A DNA stretch of 64,000 nt from Brevibacterium sp. JSBI002 (GTDB lineage: Bacteria; Actinomycetota; Actinomycetes; Actinomycetales; Brevibacteriaceae): assembly GCF_026013965.1 (NCBI RefSeq), contig NZ_CP110341.1, positions 2,418,001 to 2,482,000 on the forward strand, in the 5' to 3' direction. This document shows positions 35,680 through 43,907 of the stretch, piece after piece (position 1 is the first letter of the stretch; each line of letters begins with the position of its first letter). The notes beneath the pieces are model-generated. The model was not told the origin of the DNA, did not search any database, and worked only from the letters and a program-made list of their open reading frames with translations. The translations under genes and the position numbers were made by a program.

Positions 35680-36236
35680 CAGACCTCGAGCAGCTCAGCT
35701 TCCTTCTGCGCAAGCAGCTTGTCGACGTTTTCGACCTTGCTCTTCGTCAGATCGTCGAGCTCGGAGATGCTGCGAGTGACCTCGTCCTCGCCGGCTTCGC
35801 CGTCCTTCTTGATTCGTTCGAGAGTCTCCTTGGCGTGACGGCGGATGTTGCGGATGGAGACCTTGCCGTCTTCGGCCTTGCCCTTGACGATCTTGACGTA
35901 TTCCTTGCGGCGTTCCTCGGTGAGGTCCGGGAGGACGACGCGGATGACGTTGCCGTCGTTGGCGGGGTTCGCGCCGATGTCGGAGTTGCGCAGAGCGTTC
36001 TCGATATCGGTCAGCGTGCCCTTGTCGTAGGGGGTCACGAGGATCGTGCGTGCCTCGGGCGTCTGGAACGAGGCGAGCTGCTGCAGCGGTGTCGGTGCGC
36101 CGTAGTAGTCGATCTCGATATCGGCGAACAGTGCGGGGTTGGCACGGCCGGTGCGGATCGACGCGAAGTCCTCCTGCGTGAATTCGACGGCCTTGTCCAT
36201 CTTCTCTCTGGCTTCGGCCAGTGTCTCTTCAATCAC
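35679..36236 (-). CDS. frr: Ribosome recycling factor
   Basis: Splits post-termination ribosomes with EF-G; 185 residues, the usual length. The family segments [16 protein letters not shown] ([15 protein letters not shown]), [14 protein letters not shown] and [27 protein letters not shown] are clear. The start is GTG 36234-36236, with AGAGG about four bases upstream. The region 36237-36433 upstream holds a run of eight C (36373-36380), a CCGCCTCGG copy (36354-36362) and a CGCAGG/CCTGCG short hairpin, but no gene. Confidence 0.97.
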   Translation of the reverse strand: MIEETLAEAREKMDKAVEFTQEDFASIRTGRANPALFADIEIDYYGAPTPLQQLASFQTPEARTILVTPYDKGTLTDIENALRNSDIGANPANDGNVIRVVLPDLTEERRKEYVKIVKGKAEDGKVSIRNIRRHAKETLERIKKDGEAGEDEVTRSISELDDLTKSKVENVDKLLAQKEAELLEV

Positions 36237-36433
36237 GGTTGCCTCTTTTCCCTCTTCTTAAAGCTTTGGGTTCATTCTATGGGTCATCACTGAAAAATGC
36301 CGCACCGAATCATCGCAGGGGTGTTCTCACCTGCGTGGATACCAAGCGGATGACCGCCTCGGTGGAGACGGTCCCCCCCCGCCGTGAGAATCCGCCAGCG
36401 TTCAGCGTCGGAGCGCCTCGGTGAGGGTGGGTA

Positions 36434-37186
36434 TCAGTGGACGACCGTGCCGATCTTCTCACCGATGATGGCCTTGCGCAGGTTGCCCTCGCCTTCCATG
36501 CCGAAGACGTGCATCGGCAGCTTGTTGTCCATGCACAGGCTGAAGGCGGTCGCGTCGACGACCTTGAGGCCGCGCTGCAGGGCGTCTTGGTAGCTGATCT
36601 CGGAGATCTTCTCGGCATTCGGGTCGACTTTGGGGTCGGCGGTGTAGACGCCGTCGACGCCGTTCTTGGCGATGAGGACCTCATCGGCATGCACTTCGAG
36701 TGCGCGCTGAGCGGCCACGGTGTCGGTGGAGAAGTACGGAAGTCCGGCGCCGGCGCCGAAGATGACGACGCGGTTCTTCTCCATGTGCCGCATGGCGCGG
36801 CGGGGAATATAGGACTCGGCGACCTGCGACATGGGGATCGCGGTCTGCACGCGGGTGTCGACACCCGTCTGTTCGAGGAAGTCCTGCAGTGCCAGGCAGT
36901 TCATCACGGTGCCGAGCATGCCCATGTAATCGGCACGGGTGCGGTCCATGCCGCGCTGGGACAGTTCGGCTCCGCGGAAGAAGTTGCCGCCGCCGACGAC
37001 GATGCTGACCTCGACATCCTCGGTGGTGGGAGCGACCTCGCGGGCGACTGCGGCCACGACGTCGGGATCGACGCCGATCTTGCCGCCGCCGAAGACCTCA
37101 CCGGAGAGCTTGAGCAGAACGCGGCGCCGATGGGTGCGCACCGCGCGGCTGGCGTAGCTGGATTCGTGAACAGGAGTGCTTGTCAT
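36434..37186 (-). CDS. pyrH: UMP kinase
   Basis: Phosphorylates UMP to UDP with ATP; bacterial hexameric type of the amino-acid kinase fold. 250 residues from ATG 37184-37186, which has GAAGGA five bases upstream; a longer open frame upstream is not conserved. Family segments are [41 protein letters not shown] and [18 protein letters not shown] short variable N-terminal extension precedes the kinase core. A separate promoter is expected because tsf upstream ends in an intrinsic terminator. Confidence 0.97.
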   Translation of the reverse strand: MTSTPVHESSYASRAVRTHRRRVLLKLSGEVFGGGKIGVDPDVVAAVAREVAPTTEDVEVSIVVGGGNFFRGAELSQRGMDRTRADYMGMLGTVMNCLALQDFLEQTGVDTRVQTAIPMSQVAESYIPRRAMRHMEKNRVVIFGAGAGLPYFSTDTVAAQRALEVHADEVLIAKNGVDGVYTADPKVDPNAEKISEISYQDALQRGLKVVDATAFSLCMDNKLPMHVFGMEGEGNLRKAIIGEKIGTVVH

Positions 37187-37263
37187 GGAGTCCTTCTTCC
37201 GTGCGGGCAGGTCTGTGCCCGGTGGGATCGTCACTGTGATCGGGCGTCTGGGTCAGTTTAGCG

Positions 37264-37295
37264 AAAAACGGGGCCGGACCGATTGGTCCGACCCC
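37264..37295 (-). terminator. Intrinsic terminator after tsf
   Basis: On the minus strand a perfect-to-near-perfect 11-bp stem (37285-37295 with 37270-37280, one G-U pair) with an AATC loop is followed by GTTTTT. This is the clearest rho-independent terminator in the window. It lies 75 bases past the tsf stop. Confidence 0.9.
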
Positions 37296-37370
37296 GCTCC
37301 TCGGGTGAGTTCTCACTCACTCGGTGAACCTGGGAAGCAGAGATCTGTCTGCTTCGCGGTCAGTGGTGAA

Positions 37371-38198
37371 TCAGGCTCCGACGCGGTAGCGCAGGAAGCC
37401 GGTGGCCTTGACGCCGGCAGCCTCGAGCACCTTGGCCACGGACTGCTTGGGATCCTTGGCGAATCCCTGGTCGAGCAGGCAGTTCTCCTTGAAGAAGCCG
37501 TTGACGCGACCCTCGATGATCTTCGGCAGAGCCTGTTCGGGCTTGCCTTCGTTCTTCGCGGTGTCTTCGGCGATGCGACGCTCGTTCTCGACGAGGTCGG
37601 CGGGAACGTCTTCGCGGGAGAAGTACTTCGGAGCCATGGCGGCGATGTGCACGGCGACATCGTGTGCCACGGTCTCGTCGTCACCTTCGAATGCCAGCAG
37701 CACGCCGACCTGCGGGGGCAGGTCCTTGTTGGTGCGGTGCAGGTAGGAGGCGATCTTGGAGCCTTCGACACGGCCCACGCGACGCAGTTCGACCTTCTCG
37801 CCTAGCGAGGCACCGGATTCGGTGATGAACTGGGAGACGGGCTTGCCGTCGGTCTCAGCGGCGAGGAGTGCCTCGGCCGAATCGGCCTTGTTGGCCACGG
37901 CCAGCTCGAGGACCTCTTCGGAGAGCTTGACGAACGGTTCGGACTTCGCAACGAAGTCGGTTTCCGAGTTGAGCTCGATCATGGTGCCGACTCCGCCTTC
38001 GACGGAGGTCGCGACCAGACCGTCGGAGGTAGAGCGGCCTTCGCGCTTCGTGGCGCCCTTGAGGCCCTTGATGCGCAGGGCTTCCATGGCCTTCGTCTGG
38101 TCGCCGTCGGACTCGTCGAGAGCCTTCTTGACGTCCATCATTCCGGCGCCGGTCTTCTCGCGCAGTGCCTTGATATCAGCGGCAGTGTAGTTTGCCAT
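37371..38198 (-). CDS. tsf: Elongation factor Ts
   Basis: Guanine-nucleotide exchange factor for EF-Tu; 275 residues. The N-terminal UBA-like domain ADIKALREKTGAGMMDVKKAL is followed by the core with VEMNSETDFVA-type sequence (IELNSETDFVAKSEPF) and the C-terminal module. ATG 38196-38198 has AGGAGAAGGA directly upstream. It is separated from rpsB by 33 bases and forms the rpsB-tsf operon, ended by the terminator at 37264-37295. Confidence 0.97.
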   Translation of the reverse strand: MANYTAADIKALREKTGAGMMDVKKALDESDGDQTKAMEALRIKGLKGATKREGRSTSDGLVATSVEGGVGTMIELNSETDFVAKSEPFVKLSEEVLELAVANKADSAEALLAAETDGKPVSQFITESGASLGEKVELRRVGRVEGSKIASYLHRTNKDLPPQVGVLLAFEGDDETVAHDVAVHIAAMAPKYFSREDVPADLVENERRIAEDTAKNEGKPEQALPKIIEGRVNGFFKENCLLDQGFAKDPKQSVAKVLEAAGVKATGFLRYRVGA

Positions 38199-38231
38199 TC
38201 CTTCTCCTCAGGATGGTGGAGTTAAACGAAA

Positions 38232-39149
38232 TCAGGACTCGGTCGACTCGGTGGAGTCGGCAGCTTCAGCGGCCGGAGCGGCTTCGGCGTTCTCGGCGTC
38301 GGCCGCAGGAGCAGCCTCAGCGGCCGGAGCGGCTTCTTCAGCCGGGGCAGCAGCCTCGGTGCCGTTCTCTTCGGTCTTGCCTTCGAGGAGCTCGCGCTCC
38401 CACTCGGGCATGGGCTCGACGGCGGAGACGTTCTTCTCACCGCTGGCGTCGTCCGAGGAGTGGCGGGCGATGAGGCCCTCGGCCACGGCGTCGGCGACCA
38501 CGCGGGTCAGCAGCGAGACGGAGCGGATGGCGTCGTCGTTGCCCGGGATCGGGTAGTTGACGTCGTCCGGGTCGCAGTTGGTGTCGAGGATGCCGATGAC
38601 CGGGATGCCCAGCTTCTTGGCTTCGTCGACCGCGAGGTGTTCCTTCTTGGTGTCGACGATCCAGACGGCCGACGGGGTGCGCTGCATGTCGCGGATGCCG
38701 CCGAGGGTCTTCTCGAGCTTGTCCTTCTCGCGACGCAGGATGAGCAGTTCCTTCTTGGTGTGCGAGGAACCTGCAACGTCGTCGAAGTCGATCTCTTCGA
38801 GTTCCTTGAGGCGGCGCAGACGCATCGAGATGGTCTGGAAGTTCGTGAGCATACCGCCGAGCCAACGCTGGTTGACGTAGGGCTGACCCACGCGCTGAGC
38901 CTGCTCAGCGATGGATTCCTGGGCCTGCTTCTTGGTGCCGACGAAGAGGATCGAGCCGCCGTGGGCCACGGTCTCCTTGACGAATTCGAAGGCGTTGTCG
39001 ATGTAGCCCAGCGACTTCTGCAGGTCGATGATGTAGATGCCGTTGCGCTCGGTGAAGATGAAGCGCTTCATCTTCGGGTTCCAACGACGGGTCTGGTGTC
39101 CAAAGTGAACGCCGCTGTCGAGCAGCTGGCGGATGGTGACGACGGCCAT
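38232..39149 (-). CDS. rpsB: 30S ribosomal protein S2
   Basis: Small-subunit protein, 305 residues. The core [31 protein letters not shown]...[10 protein letters not shown]...[13 protein letters not shown] is diagnostic. A long Ala/Glu/Pro-rich C-terminal tail (about residues 240-305) extends the protein well beyond the core, as in several actinobacteria. ATG 39147-39149 follows AAGGAGGG at about seven bases; a Met eight codons upstream is less likely because the ribosome site would be lost. First gene of rpsB-tsf. Confidence 0.97.
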   Translation of the reverse strand: MAVVTIRQLLDSGVHFGHQTRRWNPKMKRFIFTERNGIYIIDLQKSLGYIDNAFEFVKETVAHGGSILFVGTKKQAQESIAEQAQRVGQPYVNQRWLGGMLTNFQTISMRLRRLKELEEIDFDDVAGSSHTKKELLILRREKDKLEKTLGGIRDMQRTPSAVWIVDTKKEHLAVDEAKKLGIPVIGILDTNCDPDDVNYPIPGNDDAIRSVSLLTRVVADAVAEGLIARHSSDDASGEKNVSAVEPMPEWERELLEGKTEENGTEAAAPAEEAAPAAEAAPAADAENAEAAPAAEAADSTESTES

Positions 39150-39700
39150 GCCGACGCCCTCCTTTCTGTGCACCCTCAGGGTGCTTTTACGTCACGCGCG
39201 CGTCGATCGTTCTCAAGGCGAACCTCTGAGGGTCCGCATCGATTCGATCGACGGGATGCGTCGATGACATTTTCGGTTGATTCCTGGTACCCGGTTCGTC
39301 CGCCCCACAGGCACACCTGACGGCTGCCTGCACCATGGGAAGGAGAAGAATTCGGATACGCGTAGTCAGAAGACACGCTTCTGCTGGGCTTAAGTCTATC
39401 CCGGTTGGGCAAGTCATTTCCAATCGAGATCGATCCCTCGCCGAGGCGGCCCACCGACCCGCATCGCCGCACCGACTCGTACGTCGACCGGTGTGGATCG
39501 ATGGGTGCGGTCGAGTGCCGGAGCGCAGGGTCCCGTCGGTCACGAGGAGCTGAATCGCCGTCGATTCGGTGCACTTGCCCATCGATTCCTGTGGACTGCC
39601 GTCACACTCGCACGTCGTTGACCTGTGGATAGACGCGGCCCGTCCACAGCACTGATTCTTACGGGTGACTCGGTAGTGCCCCAGGGGGTTGCATGCTCCC
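39150..39700. promoter_or_regulatory. Divergent upstream region of rpsB and the M23-M15 gene
   Basis: No gene is supported in these 551 bases; open frames here have no recognisable protein. For rpsB, GGGATAGACT on the minus strand (complement of about 39394-39403) is a possible extended -10, implying a leader of about 240 bases. A CCGAGGCGG copy lies at 39441-39449 in non-coding DNA. The plus-strand gene's AGGGGG lies 12 bases before its ATG. Confidence 0.35.
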
Positions 39701-40771
39701 ATGACTCACTTCGCGCTCGACCGGCTCCGCCAGCTGTTCCGTCTCCGAACGAGACGCTCAAGCCTCGGCTCGCCGCAGTCACTGCTCCTTGCCGTGACCA
39801 TTGCGGCTGCACTGGTGCTCACGGGCACTCCCCCAACGGCGAGCGCCGCCTCCGGCTCCGCGTCGACACGGACACAGGTCAGCTTTCAGAGGAGCGCACC
39901 GACGAACTGGGTCACCCCGGTGCCGGCGATGGAGATCATCGAAGCCTTTGATCCTCCGGACAAGCCGTGGCTCAAGGGGCATCGCGGAATCGACGTGCTC
40001 GCAGTCGAAGGCGAACCGCTGCGAGCGCCGACGGAAGGGACGATCCGCTTTGCCGGCACGGTGGCGGGGACTGCGACCGTCAGTATCCTCACCGAGTCCG
40101 ATCGTGTGCTCACGTTCCAACCGGCCGCGACGTCGTTGAAGAAGGGTGAGGGATTTGCCGCGGGCGAGGAGATCGGCACGGTGGGCAGCGGTGGCCACTG
40201 TCAGCGTTCGTGCCTGCATATCGGAGCATGGCCGGCCGCGAGCGATAAGAGGTATGTCGATCCGGGCAAGTTCTTCGGTCAGGAACAGTCTGCGCTGCTG
40301 CCTCTGTCACGGAAACCCGCGAAGGAGCCGACAGGCGGCGGAGACTCGGCCACTTCCGGTGCCGGCGCGTGGGGCGGTCACAGCAATGGGCGGATTCCCG
40401 CCTCGGCGATGTGTCAGTTGGATTCGGCTCCCGGGCAGATGCTGCGATGCGATGCTCAAGCGGCTTTCGATCGGCTCTCCACGGCGTTTGAGGCTCGGTT
40501 CGGCGCCCCGATCTCGGTCACCGATGCCTACCGGGACTACGCCACGCAGGTGATTCTCAAACGGCGAAAGGGGCGGATGGCGGCGACGCCCGGAACGTCG
40601 AATCACGGGTGGGCGTTGGCGGTCGACCTCGGGAGCGGGATCAATTCCTTCGGAACAGCGCAGCATCAGTGGATGCGGGCGAATGCGCCGAAGTTCGGGT
40701 GGATCCATCCCGGCTGGGCTCGGCAGACGGGGTCGCTGCCCGAGCCCTGGCATTGGGAGTTCCGCAAGTAG
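39701..40771 (+). CDS. Secreted M23-like / M15 (VanY) peptidoglycan peptidase fusion
   Basis: Exported protein of 356 residues. A basic N-terminus and hydrophobic segment ending in TASAASG (about residues 30-50) look like a signal peptide. An M23/LytM-like domain follows (GHRGIDVLAVEGEPLRAPTEGTI, then CLHIGAW), with an incomplete zinc-ligand set, so it may be non-catalytic. After a Gly/Ser linker (about 205-230), the C-terminal half is a VanY-type M15 D-Ala-D-Ala carboxypeptidase: VTDAYRDYATQ, SNHGWALAVDLGSG and EPWHWEF carry the expected His/Asp/His ligands. ATG 39701 is preferred over the in-frame TTG 39689. Divergent from rpsB and converging on xerC. Confidence 0.85.
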   Translation: MTHFALDRLRQLFRLRTRRSSLGSPQSLLLAVTIAAALVLTGTPPTASAASGSASTRTQVSFQRSAPTNWVTPVPAMEIIEAFDPPDKPWLKGHRGIDVLAVEGEPLRAPTEGTIRFAGTVAGTATVSILTESDRVLTFQPAATSLKKGEGFAAGEEIGTVGSGGHCQRSCLHIGAWPAASDKRYVDPGKFFGQEQSALLPLSRKPAKEPTGGGDSATSGAGAWGGHSNGRIPASAMCQLDSAPGQMLRCDAQAAFDRLSTAFEARFGAPISVTDAYRDYATQVILKRRKGRMAATPGTSNHGWALAVDLGSGINSFGTAQHQWMRANAPKFGWIHPGWARQTGSLPEPWHWEFRK

Positions 40772-40806
40772 GCAGCCGCGGTCAGCTGGACGACGAGCCG
40801 AGAGTC

Positions 40807-41862
40807 TCAGGCCCGCGGGTGCGCTCGGCGGTAGGTGTCCTGCAGCCGCTGCATGGAGACCTGAGTGTAGATCTGCGTGCTGCTCATCGTGGAGTGGCCG
40901 AGCAGCTCTTGAATCTGTCGCAGGTCGGCACCGCGGTCGAGCATGTGGGTGGCCGCCGAGTGTCGCAGTCCGTGCGGTCCGATGTCCGGGGCGCTGGGGT
41001 CGTCGGAGCCGTAGCGGTGAACGAGTTCGCGCACCTGCCGCGCGCCGATGCGTCCCCCGCGGACGCCGAGGAACAGTGCGTCGCCGCTGCGGGGACCGGC
41101 GAGCAGTTCACGGGCGGCCAGCCAGTCCTCAAGGGCTTGGCGAGCTGGAGTGCCGAACGGGACACGACGTTCTTTGTTGCCTTTGCCGAGCACGGTGATC
41201 ATCGACGCCCGGTGGTCGATATCGCTGCGGTCGAGCCCGGTCAACTCCGAGACGCGCACCGCAGTGGCGTAGAGCATTTCGAGGATCGCGGCATCGCGGA
41301 TGCGTTTGGCTGCATCGAGGGGATCAGGCTTCCCTTCAGCCGAGGCATCGTCTGTCTCCGTGCAGCTGCGGGCGGACCCATCCGACCGTCGAAGCCCGGT
41401 GTCGCGTTGTGCATTGCGGGATCTTTCGGCGGCGGAGATGAGGTCGGCGGCCTGCTGAGGTTTGAGCACCGTGGGTAGGCGGGAGTCCTTCTTCGGAGTC
41501 CGCAGACGCGCGGCCGGGTTGTTCGGCAGTCCCAGGTTGCTCACACCGTAGGCGAAGAAGGAGCGCACTGCCGCGATCTTGCGAGCCACCGTCGATTTCG
41601 CGGCACCGGCATCGTCGAGGGCGATGAGCCAGGACCGCAGATCGTCGAGTTCGATCGCAGCGATGTCGATCCGTGCGCCGGATGCCGTCGCGAGGTGCCC
41701 CTCTCCGCTCCCCTGTCGGAGCTTCGTCGAGTGCACGGCGTGATCGAGGAAGTCGGAGACGTCGGCGACGTAGGCTCGGGCGGTGTGTTCGGAGACGTCA
41801 CGAGACCTCAGGTGGTCGGCATAGCCGGACACCACCTCGGCGACGGTCGATGATGTGCTCAC
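40807..41862 (-). CDS. xerC: Tyrosine recombinase XerC
   Basis: Resolves chromosome dimers at dif with XerD; 351 residues from GTG 41860-41862. The N-terminal SAM-like domain is followed by the catalytic domain with TAVRVSELTGL (Arg), GKGNKERRVPFG (Lys), HGLRHSAATHML (His-x-x-Arg), LGHSTMSSTQIYTQV (His and nucleophilic Tyr). It is about 50 residues longer than usual because of two insertions, near residues 50-70 and 145-185. A TATCCT hexamer six bases before the GTG, with no ribosome site, points to a leaderless transcript. Conserved position near rpsB and dprA. Confidence 0.93.
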   Translation of the reverse strand: MSTSSTVAEVVSGYADHLRSRDVSEHTARAYVADVSDFLDHAVHSTKLRQGSGEGHLATASGARIDIAAIELDDLRSWLIALDDAGAAKSTVARKIAAVRSFFAYGVSNLGLPNNPAARLRTPKKDSRLPTVLKPQQAADLISAAERSRNAQRDTGLRRSDGSARSCTETDDASAEGKPDPLDAAKRIRDAAILEMLYATAVRVSELTGLDRSDIDHRASMITVLGKGNKERRVPFGTPARQALEDWLAARELLAGPRSGDALFLGVRGGRIGARQVRELVHRYGSDDPSAPDIGPHGLRHSAATHMLDRGADLRQIQELLGHSTMSSTQIYTQVSMQRLQDTYRRAHPRA

Positions 41863-41868
41863 GTCCCC

Positions 41869-41874
41869 AGGATA
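41869..41874 (-). promoter_or_regulatory. Leaderless -10 element of xerC
   Basis: TATCCT on the minus strand lies six bases before the xerC GTG. The surrounding GCGTATCCTG-G-ACGTGAGCACA is nearly identical to the sequence at the start of the neighbouring gene at 42614. Confidence 0.5.
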
Positions 41875-41939
41875 CGCGGCGCCGAAGGAGGCCGCCGTTT
41901 TCCGTCGGCCATCAGGCGTCAGGTGTCGGCCATCAGGCC

Positions 41940-42614
41940 TCAGCTGAGGATGAACGGCAGCCGTTCGCCTATGTCGCCGAGGACCGATCTCTGCGCCGCG
42001 TCCGGTGGTCGTCGTCCCGTGCCGATGAGCAGTGCTTCGGCATCGGTCAGCTCCGCGGGGATCGTCGCCCCGATAGCGTCCTCGAACATCGTCCGGCTTC
42101 GGGCGACGCAGCCTGTCGGCGGAGTCGATGCGTCCGGCAGGTGTGCGATGAGGTCGAAGTGGTGAAGGGTCCATTCGAGGACATACGCGTTGAGGAAGTC
42201 TCCGATCGTGAGCACCATGTGCTGAGTCTCCACCCGTCGTTCGGTGTCGGCGAGCCGAGCGGCCCGGTCAGCGGCTGGGCCCACATCGTCGAGGTGGAAC
42301 TTCAGCAGCTGTGGATCCTCATAGGCGGCGGCCAATCGTGGAATGAGCGCGTCGAGGGGATCATCCCCGGTCGGAGGGGAGTCTGTGACAGTCCAATAGG
42401 TTGCTGCGTCGTGGGTCGGTGCGCCCTCGCTCGGTGTCACGAGGGTGAGGAGGACGTCCTGGGCATCGATGATGAGGTGGCACACGAGGTCTCGGACGCG
42501 CCATCCGGCACAGCCGGAGGCTCGTTCGAAGTCGCTGCCGGCCAGTTCGGCGACGGTTCTAAGCAGTGCTGTCCAGGCCCGAGAGAAATAGTCGGCGGGA
42601 GAGTCTGTGCTCAC
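41940..42614 (-). CDS. Mycothiol-dependent maleylpyruvate isomerase-like (DinB-fold) protein
   Basis: Protein of 224 residues. The N-terminal metal-binding domain of the MDMPI/DinB-like four-helix fold is recognisable from ASGCAGWRVRDLVCHLIIDAQDVLL. A second histidine pair appears in YVLEWTLHHFDLIAHL, giving the usual three-His metal site. Members use mycothiol or act as unknown thiol transferases; the substrate is not evident. The GTG start (42612-42614) is six bases after a TATCCT and lacks a ribosome site, so it is probably leaderless. It lies between dprA and xerC. Confidence 0.8.
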   Translation of the reverse strand: MSTDSPADYFSRAWTALLRTVAELAGSDFERASGCAGWRVRDLVCHLIIDAQDVLLTLVTPSEGAPTHDAATYWTVTDSPPTGDDPLDALIPRLAAAYEDPQLLKFHLDDVGPAADRAARLADTERRVETQHMVLTIGDFLNAYVLEWTLHHFDLIAHLPDASTPPTGCVARSRTMFEDAIGATIPAELTDAEALLIGTGRRPPDAAQRSVLGDIGERLPFILS

Positions 42615-42620
42615 GTTCTC

Positions 42621-42626
42621 AGGATA
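42621..42626 (-). promoter_or_regulatory. Leaderless -10 element of the maleylpyruvate isomerase-like gene
   Basis: TATCCT on the minus strand lies six bases before GTG 42612-42614, in the same context as at xerC. Confidence 0.5.
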
Positions 42627-42677
42627 CGCGGCCTCCGCGGGACGTCGGCACGGCCGGCCGGCCGGTCGTCGCACGGA

Positions 42678-43907
42678 TCAGGATCGCGGTTTGGCCAGCT
42701 TCACCCATCCGGTGTCGCGGCGTGCGGCCAGTCCGGCCAGGTCGAGTGCGGTGAGAGAGTTGAGCGCATCCGCGATCGTCAGCCCTGCCCGGGAAGCGAT
42801 GGTGCCGACGTCGAGCGGCTTCGACACGGTCAGCGCATTCAGACAGATCTTCTCCCGCTCGTCGAGCCCTTCGCGGGGATCGAGAGACGGCGGGCGTTCT
42901 CCACTCCCCACAGCAGCACTGAGCACGGCCGTGTCGAAGAGTGCCGGGGTGTCATCGTCCATGAGCGCGATGACATCGTCGCTGCAGGTGACGAGTTCCG
43001 CTTCGTGTTCGCGCAGGAGCTTGTGTGCTCCGGTCGAGGACGCCGAGTACACGGACCCGGGGAAGGCCGCGACCTGGCGGGAGAGTTCGAGGGCATGCCG
43101 GGCGGTGTTGAGCGCCCCGCTGCGCCAGCCTGCTTCGACGACGACGCTCACCTGCGACGAGGCGGCGATGAGTCGATTGCGCAGCAGGAACCGGTGACGC
43201 ATCGGCGTCATTCCGGGTGCAGTCTCGGACACGATGGCACCGGTGGCGAGGATCTGTTCGAACAGGTCGGCGTTCGCCGCCGGGTAGAAGCGGTCGACTC
43301 CCCCGGCCATGAATGCCACCGTCGGCGATTCGCGGGCGATGGCGGCACGGTGGGCGGCCGCGTCGATGCCGAACGCACCGCCGGATACGACGGTGATTCC
43401 GCGAGCGGCAAGATCCCACGCAAGGTCAGAGGCGCATTTGGTTCCATAGTTGCTGGCTGCTCTGGCCCCGACCACGGCTACGGAACGAGTCAGTGTGGCA
43501 CCGAGGGAAGCTGCTCCTCTCAGCCATAGGCCCAGCGGTGCTGCAGGGCCGAGGTCGTCGAGCATTCGTGGCCACTCATCGTCATCGGGAATGACCAGTC
43601 GGCCGCCGATTCTCGCGATCTTGTCCAGATCGCTCCCGACTGCGTCGGCTTCGCCGGCTCGCACAGCCCACCGGTCGATGGCCGCTGGCAGCTGACTGTG
43701 TTCGGCCGCCTCGGTGCCGGTGTCGGCCAGACCTTGGACAGCATCGTGCGCGGTGGTCTCACCGCGACCGACGGCCGTGATGATCGCCAGAGCGGCGACC
43801 GGGCCGATTCCGTCGACGAGCTGCTTGAGCAGTCCGTCACCGGGCTCACCGATGCGCAGCAGTGAGGCGATGGCCATGCGTACGTCCTCATGTGTGTTCA
43901 CGGTCAT
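42678..43907 (-). CDS. dprA: DNA-processing protein DprA
   Basis: Single-strand DNA-binding, RecA-loading protein of transformation; 409 residues. An N-terminal SAM-like helix region (LLKQLVDGIGPVAALAII) precedes the Rossmann-like core with SVAVVGARAASNYGTK, TVVSGGAFGIDAAAHRAA, MAGGVDRFYPAAN and FLLRNRLIAASSQVSVVVEA. A C-terminal winged helix (about 335-405) ends the protein. The ATG overlaps the comM stop (ATGA). Together with comM and yraN it forms a conserved unit; other competence genes are not in this window. Confidence 0.96.
   Translation of the reverse strand: MTVNTHEDVRMAIASLLRIGEPGDGLLKQLVDGIGPVAALAIITAVGRGETTAHDAVQGLADTGTEAAEHSQLPAAIDRWAVRAGEADAVGSDLDKIARIGGRLVIPDDDEWPRMLDDLGPAAPLGLWLRGAASLGATLTRSVAVVGARAASNYGTKCASDLAWDLAARGITVVSGGAFGIDAAAHRAAIARESPTVAFMAGGVDRFYPAANADLFEQILATGAIVSETAPGMTPMRHRFLLRNRLIAASSQVSVVVEAGWRSGALNTARHALELSRQVAAFPGSVYSASSTGAHKLLREHEAELVTCSDDVIALMDDDTPALFDTAVLSAAVGSGERPPSLDPREGLDEREKICLNALTVSKPLDVGTIASRAGLTIADALNSLTALDLAGLAARRDTGWVKLAKPRS

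Noticed and set aside
36373-36380. Run of eight C as evidence of a frameshifted gene
   Set aside because: It lies in the frr-pyrH intergenic gap; both flanking genes are intact, so no gene is affected.
40807-41862. Tyrosine recombinase as a phage or island integrase
   Set aside because: Gene order (near dprA, comM, rpsB) and motifs fit chromosomal XerC; no att sites, tRNA junction or phage genes nearby.
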